A DNA stretch of 64,000 nt. Origin: Luteimonas deserti. Its GTDB lineage: Bacteria > Pseudomonadota > Gammaproteobacteria > Xanthomonadales > Xanthomonadaceae. The notes under the pieces were generated by a model. That model saw only the letters and a program-made list of their open reading frames with translations, ran no database searches and was not told the origin of the DNA. Positions 47,675-57,754 of this stretch are shown here, piece by piece; position 1 is the stretch's first letter, and the number at the start of each line of letters is the position of its first letter. Where the stretch lies: the NCBI RefSeq assembly GCF_013425765.1, contig NZ_JACCJZ010000017.1, forward strand, positions 124,001-188,000. The letters run 5' to 3'. The position numbers and the translations under genes are program-made.

Positions 47675-50383
47675 ATGGTCGATTCCGCGAAAGAAATCAT
47701 CCCCGTCAATCTCGAGGACGAGATGCGCCGGAGCTACCTCGATTACGCCATGAGCGTGATCGTGGGCCGCGCGCTCCCCGATGTCCGCGACGGCCTCAAG
47801 CCCGTCCACCGCCGCGTGTTGTTCGCGATGCACGAGCTCGGTGCGCACAGCAACAAGCCGTACTTCAAGTCGGCGCGTATCGTCGGTGACGTCATCGGCA
47901 AGTACCACCCGCACGGCGACCAGTCGGTCTACGACACGCTGGTCCGCATGGCCCAGCCGTTCTCGCTGCGCTACCTGCTGGTGGATGGACAGGGCAACTT
48001 CGGCTCGGTCGACGGCGACAGCGCTGCGGCGATGCGTTACACCGAGGCGCGCATGTCGCGGCTCACCCACGAGCTGATGGCCGACATCGACAAGGAAACG
48101 GTCGATTTCCAGCCCAACTACGACGAGAAGGAACTCGAACCGTCGGTGATGCCGACGCGCTTTCCGAACCTTCTGGTCAACGGTTCGGCCGGTATCGCGG
48201 TCGGCATGGCGACCAACATCCCACCGCACAACCTGGGCGAGGTGGTCGATGCGCTGGTCGCGCTGATCGACAACCCCGACATCGACATCGATGGCCTGAT
48301 GGACTACATCCCGGGTCCCGATTTCCCGACCGCCGGCATCATCAACGGTGTCGGGGGCATCCATATCGCGTATCGCACGGGGCGTGGCCGGGTGCGCATG
48401 CGCGCGCGCGCCGATGTCGAAGTGGCCGACAACGGCCGCGAGTCGATCATCGTCACCGAGATCCCCTACCAGGTGAACAAAGCGCGGTTGATCGAGAAGA
48501 TCGCCGAGCTGGTGAAGGAGAAGAAGCTCGAGGGCATCAGCGAGCTGCGCGACGAGTCCGACAAGGACGGCATGCGCATCTTCATCGAGATCAAGCGCGG
48601 TGAGTCGGCCGAGGTGGTGCTCAACAACCTCTACTCGCAGACGCAGATGGAGTCGGTGTTCGGCATCAACATGGTGGCCCTGGTCGATGGCCGGCCGCAG
48701 TTGCTGAACCTCAAGCAGATCCTCGAAGCCTTCGTCCGCCACCGCCGCGAGGTGGTGACCCGGCGGACGATCTTCGAACTGCGCAAGGCGCGTGCGCGTG
48801 CGCACATCCTCGAAGGCCTGACGGTCGCGCTCGCCAACATCGACGAGATGATCGAGCTGATCAAGACGTCCGAAAACCCGCAGGTCGCCAAGGAGCGCAT
48901 GCTCGCCCGGCGCTGGGATGCGGGTCTGGTCGGCGCGCTGCTCGGCGCCGCCGGGTCGGAAGCCTCGCGGCCCGAGGATCTGCCCCCGGGCGTGGGCCTG
49001 GGCGAGGGCGGCTACCAGCTCACCGAGGTCCAGGCGCAGCAGATCCTCGAGATGCGCCTGCACCGCCTGACCGGGCTGGAGCAGGACCGCCTCACCGAGG
49101 AATACAAGCAGCTGCTGGACACGATCCGCGGCCTGATCGAGATCCTCGAGGATCCGGACGTGCTGCTGGAGGTGATCCGCACCGAGCTGCGCAACGTCAA
49201 GGAGGAGTTCGGCGACGCGCGCCGCAGCGAGATCCGCGCCAGCGAGGAGGATCTGGACATCCTCGACCTGATCGCGCCGGAAGACGTGGTCGTGACGCTG
49301 TCGCATTCCGGTTATGCCAAGCGCCAGCCGGTCAGCGCCTACCGGGCGCAGAAGCGCGGCGGCCGCGGTCGCAATGCGGCGTCGACGAAGGACGAGGATT
49401 TCATCGAGCAGCTGTGGCTGGTCAACACCCACGATACGTTGTTGACCTTCACCAGCGCGGGCCGGGTGTTCTGGCTGCCGGTGCACCAGCTGCCCGATGC
49501 CGGCCCGAACGCGCGCGGTCGGCCGATCATCAACTGGATCCCGCTCGAGGCCGACGAGAAGGTCCAGGCCGTCGTGCCGGTACGCGAGTACGAAGAGGGC
49601 CGCTACGTGTTCTTCGCCACGCGGTCGGGCACGGTCAAGAAGACCCCGCTCACCGAATTCGCCTACCGCCTTGCACGCGGCAAGATCGCGATCCGTCTGG
49701 ATGCCGGCGACGCGCTGGTCGGCGTGGCCCTGACCGACGGTGCGCGCGACGTGCTGCTGTTCGCATCGAACGGCAAGACCGTGCGCTTCGCCGAGGACCG
49801 GGTGCGTTCGATGGGTCGTACCGCGGGCGGCGTCCGTGGCATCCGCCTCGCGTCCGGGGAGCAGGTGGTGAGCCTGATCGTGGCCGACAGCGCCGGCACG
49901 GTGCTCGAGGACGATGCGGTCGACGACGTGGCCGGCGAGGTGATCGAGGCGGGCGACGAGACGCCGGTGATCGAGACCGGCGCAGGCGCCGACATCGCCT
50001 ACATCCTCACCGCCACCGAGAACGGCTACGGCAAGCGTACGCCGCTGTCGGATTATCCGTGCAAGGGCCGCGGTACCCAGGGCGTGATCGGCATCCAGAC
50101 CACCGAGCGCAACGGTCGCCTGGTCGGTGCGGTGCTGCTGCGCAACCACGACGAGGTGTTGCTGATCTCCAACGGCGGCACCCTCGTGCGCACGCGCGCA
50201 TCCGAGATCGCGCGGGTCGGCCGCAATACCCAGGGTGTGACTCTGATGCGCCTGTCCAAGGACGAGCGCCTGCAGGGGATCGAACGTGTCGACGGCGCCA
50301 TCGTCGACGAGGTGATCGACGATCCGATGCTGCCGCCGCCCGACGCGGTGGCGTCGCCGGACGCGCCCGCTCCCGAGGCCTGA
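47675..50383 (+). CDS. gyrA: DNA gyrase subunit A
   Basis: 902-residue breakage-reunion subunit of gyrase. ATG 47675 ([12 protein letters not shown]) is chosen over 47660 because it aligns with E. coli GyrA residue for residue: catalytic Tyr122 ([10 protein letters not shown]) and the quinolone region [10 protein letters not shown] at 79-87. Position 83, Ser in E. coli, is Gln here, and 84 is Ser. The coiled-coil DNA gate holds [10 protein letters not shown]. The C-terminal wrapping domain has the GyrA-box QKRGGRG, followed by an acidic D/P/A tail. Monocistronic. Confidence 0.96.
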   Translation: MVDSAKEIIPVNLEDEMRRSYLDYAMSVIVGRALPDVRDGLKPVHRRVLFAMHELGAHSNKPYFKSARIVGDVIGKYHPHGDQSVYDTLVRMAQPFSLRYLLVDGQGNFGSVDGDSAAAMRYTEARMSRLTHELMADIDKETVDFQPNYDEKELEPSVMPTRFPNLLVNGSAGIAVGMATNIPPHNLGEVVDALVALIDNPDIDIDGLMDYIPGPDFPTAGIINGVGGIHIAYRTGRGRVRMRARADVEVADNGRESIIVTEIPYQVNKARLIEKIAELVKEKKLEGISELRDESDKDGMRIFIEIKRGESAEVVLNNLYSQTQMESVFGINMVALVDGRPQLLNLKQILEAFVRHRREVVTRRTIFELRKARARAHILEGLTVALANIDEMIELIKTSENPQVAKERMLARRWDAGLVGALLGAAGSEASRPEDLPPGVGLGEGGYQLTEVQAQQILEMRLHRLTGLEQDRLTEEYKQLLDTIRGLIEILEDPDVLLEVIRTELRNVKEEFGDARRSEIRASEEDLDILDLIAPEDVVVTLSHSGYAKRQPVSAYRAQKRGGRGRNAASTKDEDFIEQLWLVNTHDTLLTFTSAGRVFWLPVHQLPDAGPNARGRPIINWIPLEADEKVQAVVPVREYEEGRYVFFATRSGTVKKTPLTEFAYRLARGKIAIRLDAGDALVGVALTDGARDVLLFASNGKTVRFAEDRVRSMGRTAGGVRGIRLASGEQVVSLIVADSAGTVLEDDAVDDVAGEVIEAGDETPVIETGAGADIAYILTATENGYGKRTPLSDYPCKGRGTQGVIGIQTTERNGRLVGAVLLRNHDEVLLISNGGTLVRTRASEIARVGRNTQGVTLMRLSKDERLQGIERVDGAIVDEVIDDPMLPPPDAVASPDAPAPEA

Positions 50384-50440
50384 TCCGCGCGGCCGGCCGG
50401 CGTCCGGTCCGCGCGGCTGGTGCCGCCCGTTGCCTCGTGT

Positions 50441-50467
50441 ACGCCTGCGGCCCCGCGCCGCAGGCGT
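50441..50467 (+). terminator. terminator-like hairpin after gyrA
   Basis: Perfect 10-bp stem ACGCCTGCGG/CCGCAGGCGT with a 7-nt loop, 58 bp after the gyrA stop. There is no T run, so termination may need a factor. Confidence 0.55.
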
Positions 50468-50504
50468 GCGCCTTCCTGACGCCGCCGTGTCTTCGGCGAG
50501 CCGG

Positions 50505-50510
50505 TAGAAT
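50505..50510 (+). promoter_or_regulatory. uup -10 box, leaderless arrangement
   Basis: TAGAAT, 6 nt, ATG at 50517, with no ribosome binding site; third example of this geometry in the window. Confidence 0.65.
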
Positions 50511-50516
50511 CGAACC

Positions 50517-52403
50517 ATGCCTCTGATAACCCTCAATGACGTCGATTACGGCGTCGGTGGCCCGCTGCTGCTGCAGTCGGTCGCGATGACGATCGAGCGC
50601 GGCGAGCGCGTCGCCCTGATCGGCCGGAACGGGGCCGGCAAGTCCACGCTGATGCGTCTGATCGCCGGAGAGCTCAAGCCCGACGATGGCGAGATCCGCT
50701 TCGAGCAGGGCGTACGCATCGCGCGCCTGGAGCAGGAGGTGCCGGCGGGCGCGGGCGGCAGCGTGTTCGACGTCGTGGCCGAAGGGCTGGGCGAGGCCGG
50801 CGCGGCGTTGGCCGAATATCACCACCTGCTGCAGGCCGGCGACTACGACGCGCTGGCCGATGTGCAGGCCCGGGTGGAAGCGCTGGACGGCTGGCGCATC
50901 GAGCAGCGCGTGACCGAGGTGCTCGAGCGCCTCCAGCTCGACGGCGACGCGGTGTTCTCGTCGCTGTCGGGCGGCATGAAGCGCCGCGTGCTGCTGGCAC
51001 GCGCGGTGGTCTCGGCGCCGGACATCCTGCTGCTGGACGAGCCCACCAACCATCTCGACATCGCCGCGATCGACTGGCTCGAGGGCTTCCTCAAGCAGTG
51101 GGCCGGCGCGATCGTGTTCGTCACCCACGACCGGCGCTTCCTGCGTGCGCTGGCGACGCGGATCGTCGAGATCGACCGCGGCCAGCTCACCAGCTGGCCC
51201 GGCGACTGGGCCAACTACGTGCGCCGCCGCGAGGAGCGGCTGAATGCCGAGGCCCAGGAGCAGGCGCGGTTCGACAAGATGCTGGCCCAGGAGGAAGCCT
51301 GGATCCGCCAGGGCATCAAGGCCCGTCGGACGCGCGACGAAGGGCGGGTGCGCAGGCTCGAGGCGATGCGGCTGGAACGTGCGGCCCGCCGTGACCTGAC
51401 CGGGAACGTCCGCATGGCCGCCGCGCAGGCGAACGCGTCGGGCAAGAAGGTGGTCGAATTGAAGGACGTCTCGTTCGGCTTCGGCGAGCGGAGGCTGATC
51501 GACAACTTCTCCACCACGATCTTCCGCGGCGACCGCATCGGCCTGATCGGCGCCAACGGCACCGGCAAGACCACGCTGCTCAAACTGCTGCTCGGCGAAC
51601 TCGCGCCCCAGCGCGGCGAGGTACGCAGTGGCACCCAGCTGCAGATCGCCTACTTCGACCAGTACCGCGCCACCCTGCGCGAGGACTGGAATGCGCTGGA
51701 GAACGTGGCCGAAGGCCAGGATTTCGTCGAGATCAACGGCGCGCGCAAGCACGTGATCGGCTATCTGCAGGATTTCCTGTTCACGCCCGAGCGCGCGCGC
51801 GCGCCGATCACCCGGCTCTCGGGCGGCGAGCGGAACCGCCTGCTGCTCGCCAAACTGTTCGCCCAGCCGTCGAATCTGCTGGTGATGGACGAACCCACCA
51901 ACGATCTGGATGTGGAGACGCTGGAACTGCTGGAAGAGCTGCTGGCCGACTACCCCGGCACGCTGCTGCTGGTCAGCCACGACCGGGACTTTCTCGACAA
52001 CGTCGTGACCTCGACCCTGGTGATGGAGGGCGATGGCCACGTCGGCGAGTACATCGGTGGTTACCAGGACTGGTTGCGCCAGCGGCCCGCGCCGGGCGTG
52101 GCGGGCACGACCGCGGCGGCCGCGCCTTCCCCCGCACCCGTGGCACCTGCGATCCCCGCGCCGGTCGCCGAGCCGACCGCGCCCAGACGCAAGCTCAGCT
52201 ACAAGGACCAGCGCGAACTGGACCAGTTGCCGGCCCTGATCGAATCGCTGGAAACCCGCGTCGCGGAGATGACCGCCGAAATGAACGACGCGGCGTTCTA
52301 CCAGCGCGACGCGGCGGCCATCACCGCCCACGGCGCCGCGCTGCAGAAGGCGCAGGAGGCATTGAATGCCGCCTACCTGCGCTGGACCGAGCTCGACGCC
52401 TGA
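50517..52403 (+). CDS. uup: ABC-F ATPase Uup
   Basis: 628-residue soluble ABC-F protein with two nucleotide-binding domains (Walker A GRNGAGKST and GANGTGKTT; signatures LSGGMKRRVLLA and LSGGERNRLLLA; Walker B LLLDEPTNHLD and LVMDEPTNDLD) joined by a charged linker (about 230-315). It ends in a coiled-coil C-terminal domain (about 565-628) after an A/P-rich spacer, which marks it as Uup rather than EttA. Uup acts on ribosomes and limits precise excision of transposons in E. coli. The stop overlaps the next gene by 1 nt. Confidence 0.92.
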   Translation: MPLITLNDVDYGVGGPLLLQSVAMTIERGERVALIGRNGAGKSTLMRLIAGELKPDDGEIRFEQGVRIARLEQEVPAGAGGSVFDVVAEGLGEAGAALAEYHHLLQAGDYDALADVQARVEALDGWRIEQRVTEVLERLQLDGDAVFSSLSGGMKRRVLLARAVVSAPDILLLDEPTNHLDIAAIDWLEGFLKQWAGAIVFVTHDRRFLRALATRIVEIDRGQLTSWPGDWANYVRRREERLNAEAQEQARFDKMLAQEEAWIRQGIKARRTRDEGRVRRLEAMRLERAARRDLTGNVRMAAAQANASGKKVVELKDVSFGFGERRLIDNFSTTIFRGDRIGLIGANGTGKTTLLKLLLGELAPQRGEVRSGTQLQIAYFDQYRATLREDWNALENVAEGQDFVEINGARKHVIGYLQDFLFTPERARAPITRLSGGERNRLLLAKLFAQPSNLLVMDEPTNDLDVETLELLEELLADYPGTLLLVSHDRDFLDNVVTSTLVMEGDGHVGEYIGGYQDWLRQRPAPGVAGTTAAAAPSPAPVAPAIPAPVAEPTAPRRKLSYKDQRELDQLPALIESLETRVAEMTAEMNDAAFYQRDAAAITAHGAALQKAQEALNAAYLRWTELDA

Positions 52404-52882
52404 TGGCGGGCGGCGTCTTTCCGCGCCGGCATGCGGGCCGGCAACCGGGACGCGCCGTCCGGGCTGCGCTCGGGCTGGCGTGCGCGCTGCTGCCGGGCCT
52501 CGCGGGTGCGGTCGACGGGGTCGACGTCCAGCGACGGTGTTACGTCGGCGGCCCGGCGACGGCCCCGATCCGGCTCGAGCTGACCTGGCTCCGTGACTCC
52601 GCGTTCCACGGCGGCTATGCACGTTACGCACGCGGCAGCGGCGCGATCCCCCTGGTCCTGCTCGCCAGCGACGAGATCGAGACGTATCCCGGTCGCCCGT
52701 CGACCTTCCGCAGCACCTGGCTCGAGATCGTGGACGCCGTGCCCGGTGGCCGCTACGTCCTGGAGACCCAGGGTGCGCGCACCTACGGTCTGGAGTACAT
52801 CGCGACCGACGGCCGCCGGGTCGGCTTCGTCGAGGACCTCGACGCGCTGAGCGACGCGGACGCCCGGTGCCGCTGGCCGTGA
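52403..52882 (+). CDS. small secreted protein of unknown function
   Basis: 159 residues with a signal peptide (about 1-36: basic start, then a Leu/Ala core ending LAGA). The mature part is compact and beta-like with two cysteines (RRCYVGG near the start and ARCRW at the end) that could form a disulfide. I do not recognise a family. The start codon overlaps the uup stop (TGATG), so it is translationally coupled. Confidence 0.65.
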   Translation: MAGGVFPRRHAGRQPGRAVRAALGLACALLPGLAGAVDGVDVQRRCYVGGPATAPIRLELTWLRDSAFHGGYARYARGSGAIPLVLLASDEIETYPGRPSTFRSTWLEIVDAVPGGRYVLETQGARTYGLEYIATDGRRVGFVEDLDALSDADARCRWP

Positions 52883-52943
52883 GCGCCGGCCTGCCGACCC
52901 TGGCCGCGCACCGCGCGCGTCGTGGCGCGGGCGCCGCTGCGAC

Positions 52944-54296
52944 ATGCTGATCACACGGCCACTGCCTGCCGATCTCGACCTGCTGGCGTTGCATCGCGCG
53001 GCGCCGCAGCGCTATCCCATGCTGCTCGAGTCTGTGGCGCACGGCCCCGCGCACGCGCGGTGGGATCTCCTGCTGGCAGCCGACGGTGCGCGGTTGACGC
53101 TGGGCGCGGACGGGGTGACCCGTGATGCGCAGGGCGGGGCGGTGGACGGTGGATTCCTCGACGCGCTGGATGCCGCGTGGCAGGCCGTCCGCGTCGAGCG
53201 CTGCGCGTCGCGCTGGCCGTTCCGCGGGGGCTGGGCGCTGTTTCTCGGCTACGAGCTGGCGCGTCAGGTGGAGCCGGTGCTGGCGTTGCCCGATGCGCCC
53301 GGCGGCCTGCCGGTGGCGGTGGCGCGCCGGTGTCCTGCGGCGATCCTGCGCGACCACGGCAGCGGCGAATGCGTGGCCGTGGCGGAAGAGGCCCATGCCG
53401 CGCTGCTCGATGCGCTGCTCGCCGATGTCGCCGCAGGCGGGCGCGGCGCCCTCCCTGCATGGGCTGCGCCTTCGCGCCTCGACGAGGATGCCGACCTGCG
53501 CTTCCTGGACGGGACGCATCGCGTTCTCGAGTACCTGGCCGCCGGCGACGTGTTCCAAGCCAACCTGTCGCGGGGATGGCGTGCCCGCTTCGAGGCGCCG
53601 CTCGATCCCGCCGCCCTCTACGCGCGCCTGCGCCAGCACAATCCGGCGCCGTTTGCCGGCCTCTTCGCCGGCGATGGCTGGGCGGTGGCCAGCGCGTCGC
53701 CCGAGCGACTGGTCGCGGTGTGTGGCGATGTCGTCGAAACCCGGCCCATCGCCGGCACGCGCGCGCGATTCGACGGCGACGACGACGCGGTGCGCATCGG
53801 CGAGCTGGTCGGCCATCCCAAGGAGCGCGCCGAACACGTGATGCTGGTGGACCTGGAGCGCAACGATCTCGGGCGGGTCTGCTTGCCGGGGTCGGTGGAG
53901 GTAGACGAACTGATGGGTGTGGAGAGCTACGCGCACGTGCATCACATCGTCAGCAATGTCCGGGGCCGGCTGCGCGCCGATGCCACCCCCGGCGAGATCG
54001 TCGCCGCGGTGTTTCCCGGCGGCACGATCACCGGCTGCCCGAAGGTGCGGTGCATGCAGATCATCGCCGAGCTGGAAGGGCAGGGCCGTGGCGCCTACAC
54101 CGGCGCGATGGGCTGGCTCAACCGCGACGGCGACCTCGATCTCAATATCCTGATCCGCAGTGCCGAGATCGAGGGCCGCGAGGTGCGCTTCCGGACCGGC
54201 GCGGGCATCGTGGCCGACTCCGATCCGCAGCGCGAACTGGACGAAACCCGGGCCAAGGCCCGCGGCACGCTGCGCGCGCTGGGCCTTTCCGGGTGA
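52944..54296 (+). CDS. pabB: aminodeoxychorismate synthase component I (PabB-like)
   Basis: Chorismate-binding enzyme of 450 residues; PabB with a glutaminase makes 4-amino-4-deoxychorismate for folate. Conserved segments: LAAGDVFQANLSRGW, FAGLFAGDGWAVASASPERL, KERAEHVMLVDLERNDLGRV, VFPGGTITGCPKVRCMQIIAELE and RTGAGIVADSDPQRELDET. The active-site motif reads PIAGT with Ala270, where E. coli PabB has Lys274 (PIKGT); PIAGT is the anthranilate synthase form. The location next to mltG-tmk-holB (the place of pabC in E. coli) and the absence of trpG argue for PabB. Confidence 0.82.
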   Translation: MLITRPLPADLDLLALHRAAPQRYPMLLESVAHGPAHARWDLLLAADGARLTLGADGVTRDAQGGAVDGGFLDALDAAWQAVRVERCASRWPFRGGWALFLGYELARQVEPVLALPDAPGGLPVAVARRCPAAILRDHGSGECVAVAEEAHAALLDALLADVAAGGRGALPAWAAPSRLDEDADLRFLDGTHRVLEYLAAGDVFQANLSRGWRARFEAPLDPAALYARLRQHNPAPFAGLFAGDGWAVASASPERLVAVCGDVVETRPIAGTRARFDGDDDAVRIGELVGHPKERAEHVMLVDLERNDLGRVCLPGSVEVDELMGVESYAHVHHIVSNVRGRLRADATPGEIVAAVFPGGTITGCPKVRCMQIIAELEGQGRGAYTGAMGWLNRDGDLDLNILIRSAEIEGREVRFRTGAGIVADSDPQRELDETRAKARGTLRALGLSG

Positions 54297-54396
54297 GGCG
54301 CGGTGATGACGCACGCGGCGCCTGCCGTTCGCGACGCTCCCGGGCCGCCACGGTATCCTGCGGACCCTGTTCCGATCCCGACGGCTGCTGCCGCCC

Positions 54397-55554
54397 ATGA
54401 CCGAACCCCTGAAACGCCGTGGCCGTGCGATCGGCCTGGTCCTGCTGCTGGCCGCCCTGGCTCTGGCCGGCGCCGCATACCTGCTGTTCGAGCGCTATAC
54501 CGGTTTCGCCGACGAGCCGCTGACCGGTCTGGAGGCCGGACAGACCTTCGTCGTCGAGCGCGGCGACTCGTTCCAGCGCGTGCTCGGCCGCTTGCGCGAG
54601 GCCGGCATCGTCGAGGGACATGCGCTCGAATGGCGCGCACTGGCGCGGCAGCTCGGCGCGGATGCACGCATCCAGGTCGGCGAGTATCCGCTCGATCCCT
54701 CGGTGACCCCGCGTGAGCTGCTGGTGCGGATGCGCGACGGGAAGGTGATCAGCCATCGCTTCACGATCGTCGAAGGCTGGAACATCCGCGAGCTGCGCGC
54801 GGCGCTCGCGCGCGCCGAGCCGCTGGTGCAGACGATCGCGGACATGGACGACGCTGCGCTGATGGCGGCGCTCGACCGTGAGGGCGTGCATCCGGAGGGC
54901 CGCTTTCTGCCCGAGACGTATCTGTACACGCGGGGCGACCGCGACATCGATCTGCTGCGCCGCGCGAACACCGCGCTGGAGACCGCGCTCGACCGCGCCT
55001 GGGCATCGCGCGCGGCCGGGCTTGCGCTGGAGGATCGCGAACAGGCCCTGGTCCTGGCGTCCATTATCGAGAAGGAAACCGGCGTGGCCGCCGAGCGGCC
55101 GCAGATTTCCGGCGTGTTCAATCGGCGGCTCCAGCTCGGCATGCGCCTGCAGACCGACCCCACCGTGATCTACGGCATGGGCACCGCCTACGACGGCAAC
55201 ATCCGCCGCAGCGACCTGCAGACCGATACCCCCTACAACACCTACACCCGCGACGGCCTGCCGCCGACGCCCATCGCGATGGCCGGCGCGGCCGCGATCG
55301 AGGCGGCCACCCACCCGGCCGATGGCGACGCGCTGTACTTCGTGGCCGTCGGCGACGGCAGCGGGCGACACGTGTTCTCGCGCACCTATGCCGAACACAA
55401 TGTCGCCGTGCGCGAATACGTGCGCCGCTACCGCGCACGGTTCGGCGGCGGCAGTGCAGCGCGTGGTGCGGACGCCGCGGCCGCGGCGGGCGACGACACC
55501 GCGCCGCCGAACGAGGTGGAGATCGAGGCCGCCACCGGGAGCGGCGACGAGTGA
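54397..55554 (+). CDS. mltG: endolytic murein transglycosylase MltG
   Basis: Inner-membrane lytic transglycosylase that cuts nascent glycan strands and sets their length. 385 residues: one N-terminal transmembrane segment (about 11-31), a LysM-like region, then the YceG catalytic domain with Glu225 in ASIIEKETG and LQTDPTVIYGMG. The C-terminal 45 or so residues are an A/D-rich tail. The stop overlaps tmk (GTGA). Older annotations call this family aminodeoxychorismate lyase, which is wrong. Confidence 0.94.
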   Translation: MTEPLKRRGRAIGLVLLLAALALAGAAYLLFERYTGFADEPLTGLEAGQTFVVERGDSFQRVLGRLREAGIVEGHALEWRALARQLGADARIQVGEYPLDPSVTPRELLVRMRDGKVISHRFTIVEGWNIRELRAALARAEPLVQTIADMDDAALMAALDREGVHPEGRFLPETYLYTRGDRDIDLLRRANTALETALDRAWASRAAGLALEDREQALVLASIIEKETGVAAERPQISGVFNRRLQLGMRLQTDPTVIYGMGTAYDGNIRRSDLQTDTPYNTYTRDGLPPTPIAMAGAAAIEAATHPADGDALYFVAVGDGSGRHVFSRTYAEHNVAVREYVRRYRARFGGGSAARGADAAAAAGDDTAPPNEVEIEAATGSGDE

Positions 55555-56189
55555 CCCTGCGCACGTATCCGAGGTTCGTCTCGATCGAGGGCGGCGAGGG
55601 CGCGGGCAAGACCACGGTGCTGCGCGCGGTGCGCGACGCGCTCGCGCTCGACGGCGACGAGGTCGTGTGCACGCGGGAGCCGGGGGGCACACCGCTGGCC
55701 GAGCTGATCCGTGGCCTGCTGCTCGATCCCTCGCACGAGCCGGCCAGCGCCGAGACCGAGCTGCTGCTGATGTTCGCGGCCCGCGCGCAGCACGTCCACG
55801 AGACGGTATTGCCGGCCCTGAGCCGCGGTGCCTGGGTGATCAGCGATCGCTTCACCGATTCCAGCTATGCCTACCAGGGCGGCGGTCGGGGGATCGATCC
55901 GCAACGCATCGCCGCACTCGACGATGGCTTCGTCGGTATCGAGCCCGTCCTGACCCTGCTGCTCGATGTGGGCGTGGACGAGGGCCGGGCGCGCGCGCGC
56001 GGACGCGGTGCCGCGCCCGACCGGATCGAGGCCGAACAGGACGCGTTCTTCGAGCGTGTCCGTGCCGCGTTCCTGCAGCGCGCCTCCGAGCATCCGGCGC
56101 GCATCCGCGTCATCGACGCCGCACGACCACCGGCCGAGGTCGCCGCGGATGCGGTACGGGCCGTCTCGACGCTGCGGACGCCGGCATGA
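55551..56189 (+). CDS. tmk: thymidylate kinase
   Basis: Phosphorylates dTMP to dTDP. 212 residues: P-loop EGGEGAGKTT, REPGGTPLAE, the DRF motif SDRFTDSSYAYQGGGRG and the LID region following VDEGRARARGRG. It starts with GTG overlapping the mltG stop by 4 nt; the stop overlaps the holB start (ATGA). Confidence 0.96.
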   Translation: MTLRTYPRFVSIEGGEGAGKTTVLRAVRDALALDGDEVVCTREPGGTPLAELIRGLLLDPSHEPASAETELLLMFAARAQHVHETVLPALSRGAWVISDRFTDSSYAYQGGGRGIDPQRIAALDDGFVGIEPVLTLLLDVGVDEGRARARGRGAAPDRIEAEQDAFFERVRAAFLQRASEHPARIRVIDAARPPAEVAADAVRAVSTLRTPA

Positions 56190-57121
56190 GCGCGGGCGCC
56201 CCGGCGTTCGCGCCCTGGCAGCAGCGCATGCTGGACCGCACGCGCGAGACCCTCGAGGCGCAGCGCCTCGGTCACGCGCTGCTGTTCTGCGGTCCCGCGC
56301 GGCTCGGCAAGCGCACGGTCGCCGAAGCGCTGGCCGCGCACATTCTGGGCGCCGCGGGCGACGCGCGGTCCTCGCAGCTGCTGGCGGCCGGGACCCATCC
56401 CGATTTCCATCTGGTCTCGTTCGGGCCGACCCGGGACGGCAGCAAGCTGCGCAGCGAGATCGTCATCGAACAGATCCGCGAGCTGTCGCAGAAGCTGTCG
56501 CTGACGCCGCAGTACGGGCGCGCGCAGGTCGCGATCGTCGATCCGGCCGACGCGGTGAACAATGCCGCCTGCAATGCACTGCTCAAGACACTGGAAGAGC
56601 CCCAACCGGGCCGGCACCTGTGGCTGGTCGCCGCGAGTCCCGCCCGGCTGCCGGCGACGATCCGCAGCCGCTGCCAGCGCATCGAGTTCCGTCTGCCGCC
56701 GCGCGACGAGGCCTTGGCGTGGCTGACGCGGCAGGGTCATCGGGAACGCGATGCGGCCGAGGCACTGGACGCCGCGCACGGACATCCGGGCCTGGCCGCC
56801 GACTGGCTCGAATCGGGCGGCATGCAGCTGCGCCGGGAGGTCGAGAAGGATCTCGCTGGAATCGCCCGCAACGAACTCGCCGTCGTGGCCACCGCGCAGC
56901 GCTGGGCCGGCGACGACCATGCCGCATTGCGTCTGCGCCACGCCGCGGATCTGGTGCGCGCACGCGCCGCCGGCTTGACCGACCCTGTGGGAATCGCGAA
57001 GCTGGCCGAGTGGTTCGATGCGGCCAATCGCACGCGCGATCTGCTGAGAACGACCGTCAGGTCCGACCTTGCGATCGTCGAACTGCTGCTGGCCTGGCGT
57101 GCCAGTGCCGCGCGCCACTGA
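56186..57121 (+). CDS. holB: DNA polymerase III subunit delta prime
   Basis: Clamp-loader subunit of 311 residues, AAA+ fold with a degenerate P-loop (GPARLGKRT), VDPADAVNNAACNALLKTLEEP and the SRC-type motif TIRSRCQRIEFR. Start ATG 56186 overlaps tmk by 4 nt; the longer open frame upstream is only tmk read in another frame. Conserved tmk-holB-pilZ order. Confidence 0.95.
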   Translation: MSAGAPAFAPWQQRMLDRTRETLEAQRLGHALLFCGPARLGKRTVAEALAAHILGAAGDARSSQLLAAGTHPDFHLVSFGPTRDGSKLRSEIVIEQIRELSQKLSLTPQYGRAQVAIVDPADAVNNAACNALLKTLEEPQPGRHLWLVAASPARLPATIRSRCQRIEFRLPPRDEALAWLTRQGHRERDAAEALDAAHGHPGLAADWLESGGMQLRREVEKDLAGIARNELAVVATAQRWAGDDHAALRLRHAADLVRARAAGLTDPVGIAKLAEWFDAANRTRDLLRTTVRSDLAIVELLLAWRASAARH

Positions 57122-57144
57122 CTTCACATGCTGGGAATCGAGCG

Positions 57145-57504
57145 ATGAGTGCAACCGGAGCTGGCGCGCGCCAGGGCATCCTGTCCCTGGCCGTCAAGGA
57201 CAAGACGGCGCTGTACAACGCGTACATGTCCTATCTCAAACAGGGCGGCATCTTCGTGCCGACGCCCAAGCGCTATTTCCTCGGCGACGAGGTCTTCCTG
57301 CTGCTCACGCTCCCCGAATCCAGCGACCGGCTGCCCACCGCGGGCAAGGTGGTCTGGGTCACGCCGGCCGGGGCCCAGGGCAACCGCACGGCGGGTGTCG
57401 GGGTGCAGTTCGCCGACACGCCCGAGGGCGAGGCGGTGAAGGGACGCATCGAGACCCTGCTGGCCGGCACGCTGACGTCCGAGAAGCCGACCCACACGAT
57501 GTGA
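57145..57504 (+). CDS. pilZ: type IV pilus assembly protein PilZ
   Basis: 119-residue single-domain PilZ protein needed for type IV pilus biogenesis. YMSYLKQGGIFVPTPKRYFLGDEVFLLLTLPES is the family core. It lacks the RxxxR and D/NxSxxG residues that bind cyclic-di-GMP, as in the Xanthomonas PilZ that instead contacts the PilB ATPase and FimX. ATG 57145, 23 nt after holB. Confidence 0.93.
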   Translation: MSATGAGARQGILSLAVKDKTALYNAYMSYLKQGGIFVPTPKRYFLGDEVFLLLTLPESSDRLPTAGKVVWVTPAGAQGNRTAGVGVQFADTPEGEAVKGRIETLLAGTLTSEKPTHTM

Positions 57505-57754
57505 GTGAGGCGGCGGCGCCGCGGCGGTGACCGCCACGTGCGGCGTCCCCCGGGCGAATCTCGAGGCGGACGGTTCGAGACGACTCCGCACGGTGCCGGG
57601 CAACGATCGCCCGGGCGCCGGCGGTGCGCGCGGCGCGCCATCACAGAGCGCGGCGCATGCGCGACGTGCGGCCACGGTGGGAACGCGGCCCCGGCCCGCC
57701 CGCATCGACGCGCCTGGCCGGCACGCGACGCAGCGGGGTCACGCGCCGGATGCC

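Noticed and set aside
50007-54398. 1463-codon open frame on the minus strand
   Set aside because: Runs antisense across gyrA end, uup and pabB. High GC suppresses stop codons. The translation is Arg/His/Gln-rich with no domain, while the plus-strand genes have full family motifs.
54397-55554. Aminodeoxychorismate lyase (pabC) instead of mltG
   Set aside because: The protein has a transmembrane anchor and the YceG catalytic Glu motif. PabC is a PLP enzyme with no such features; the old name is a database error.
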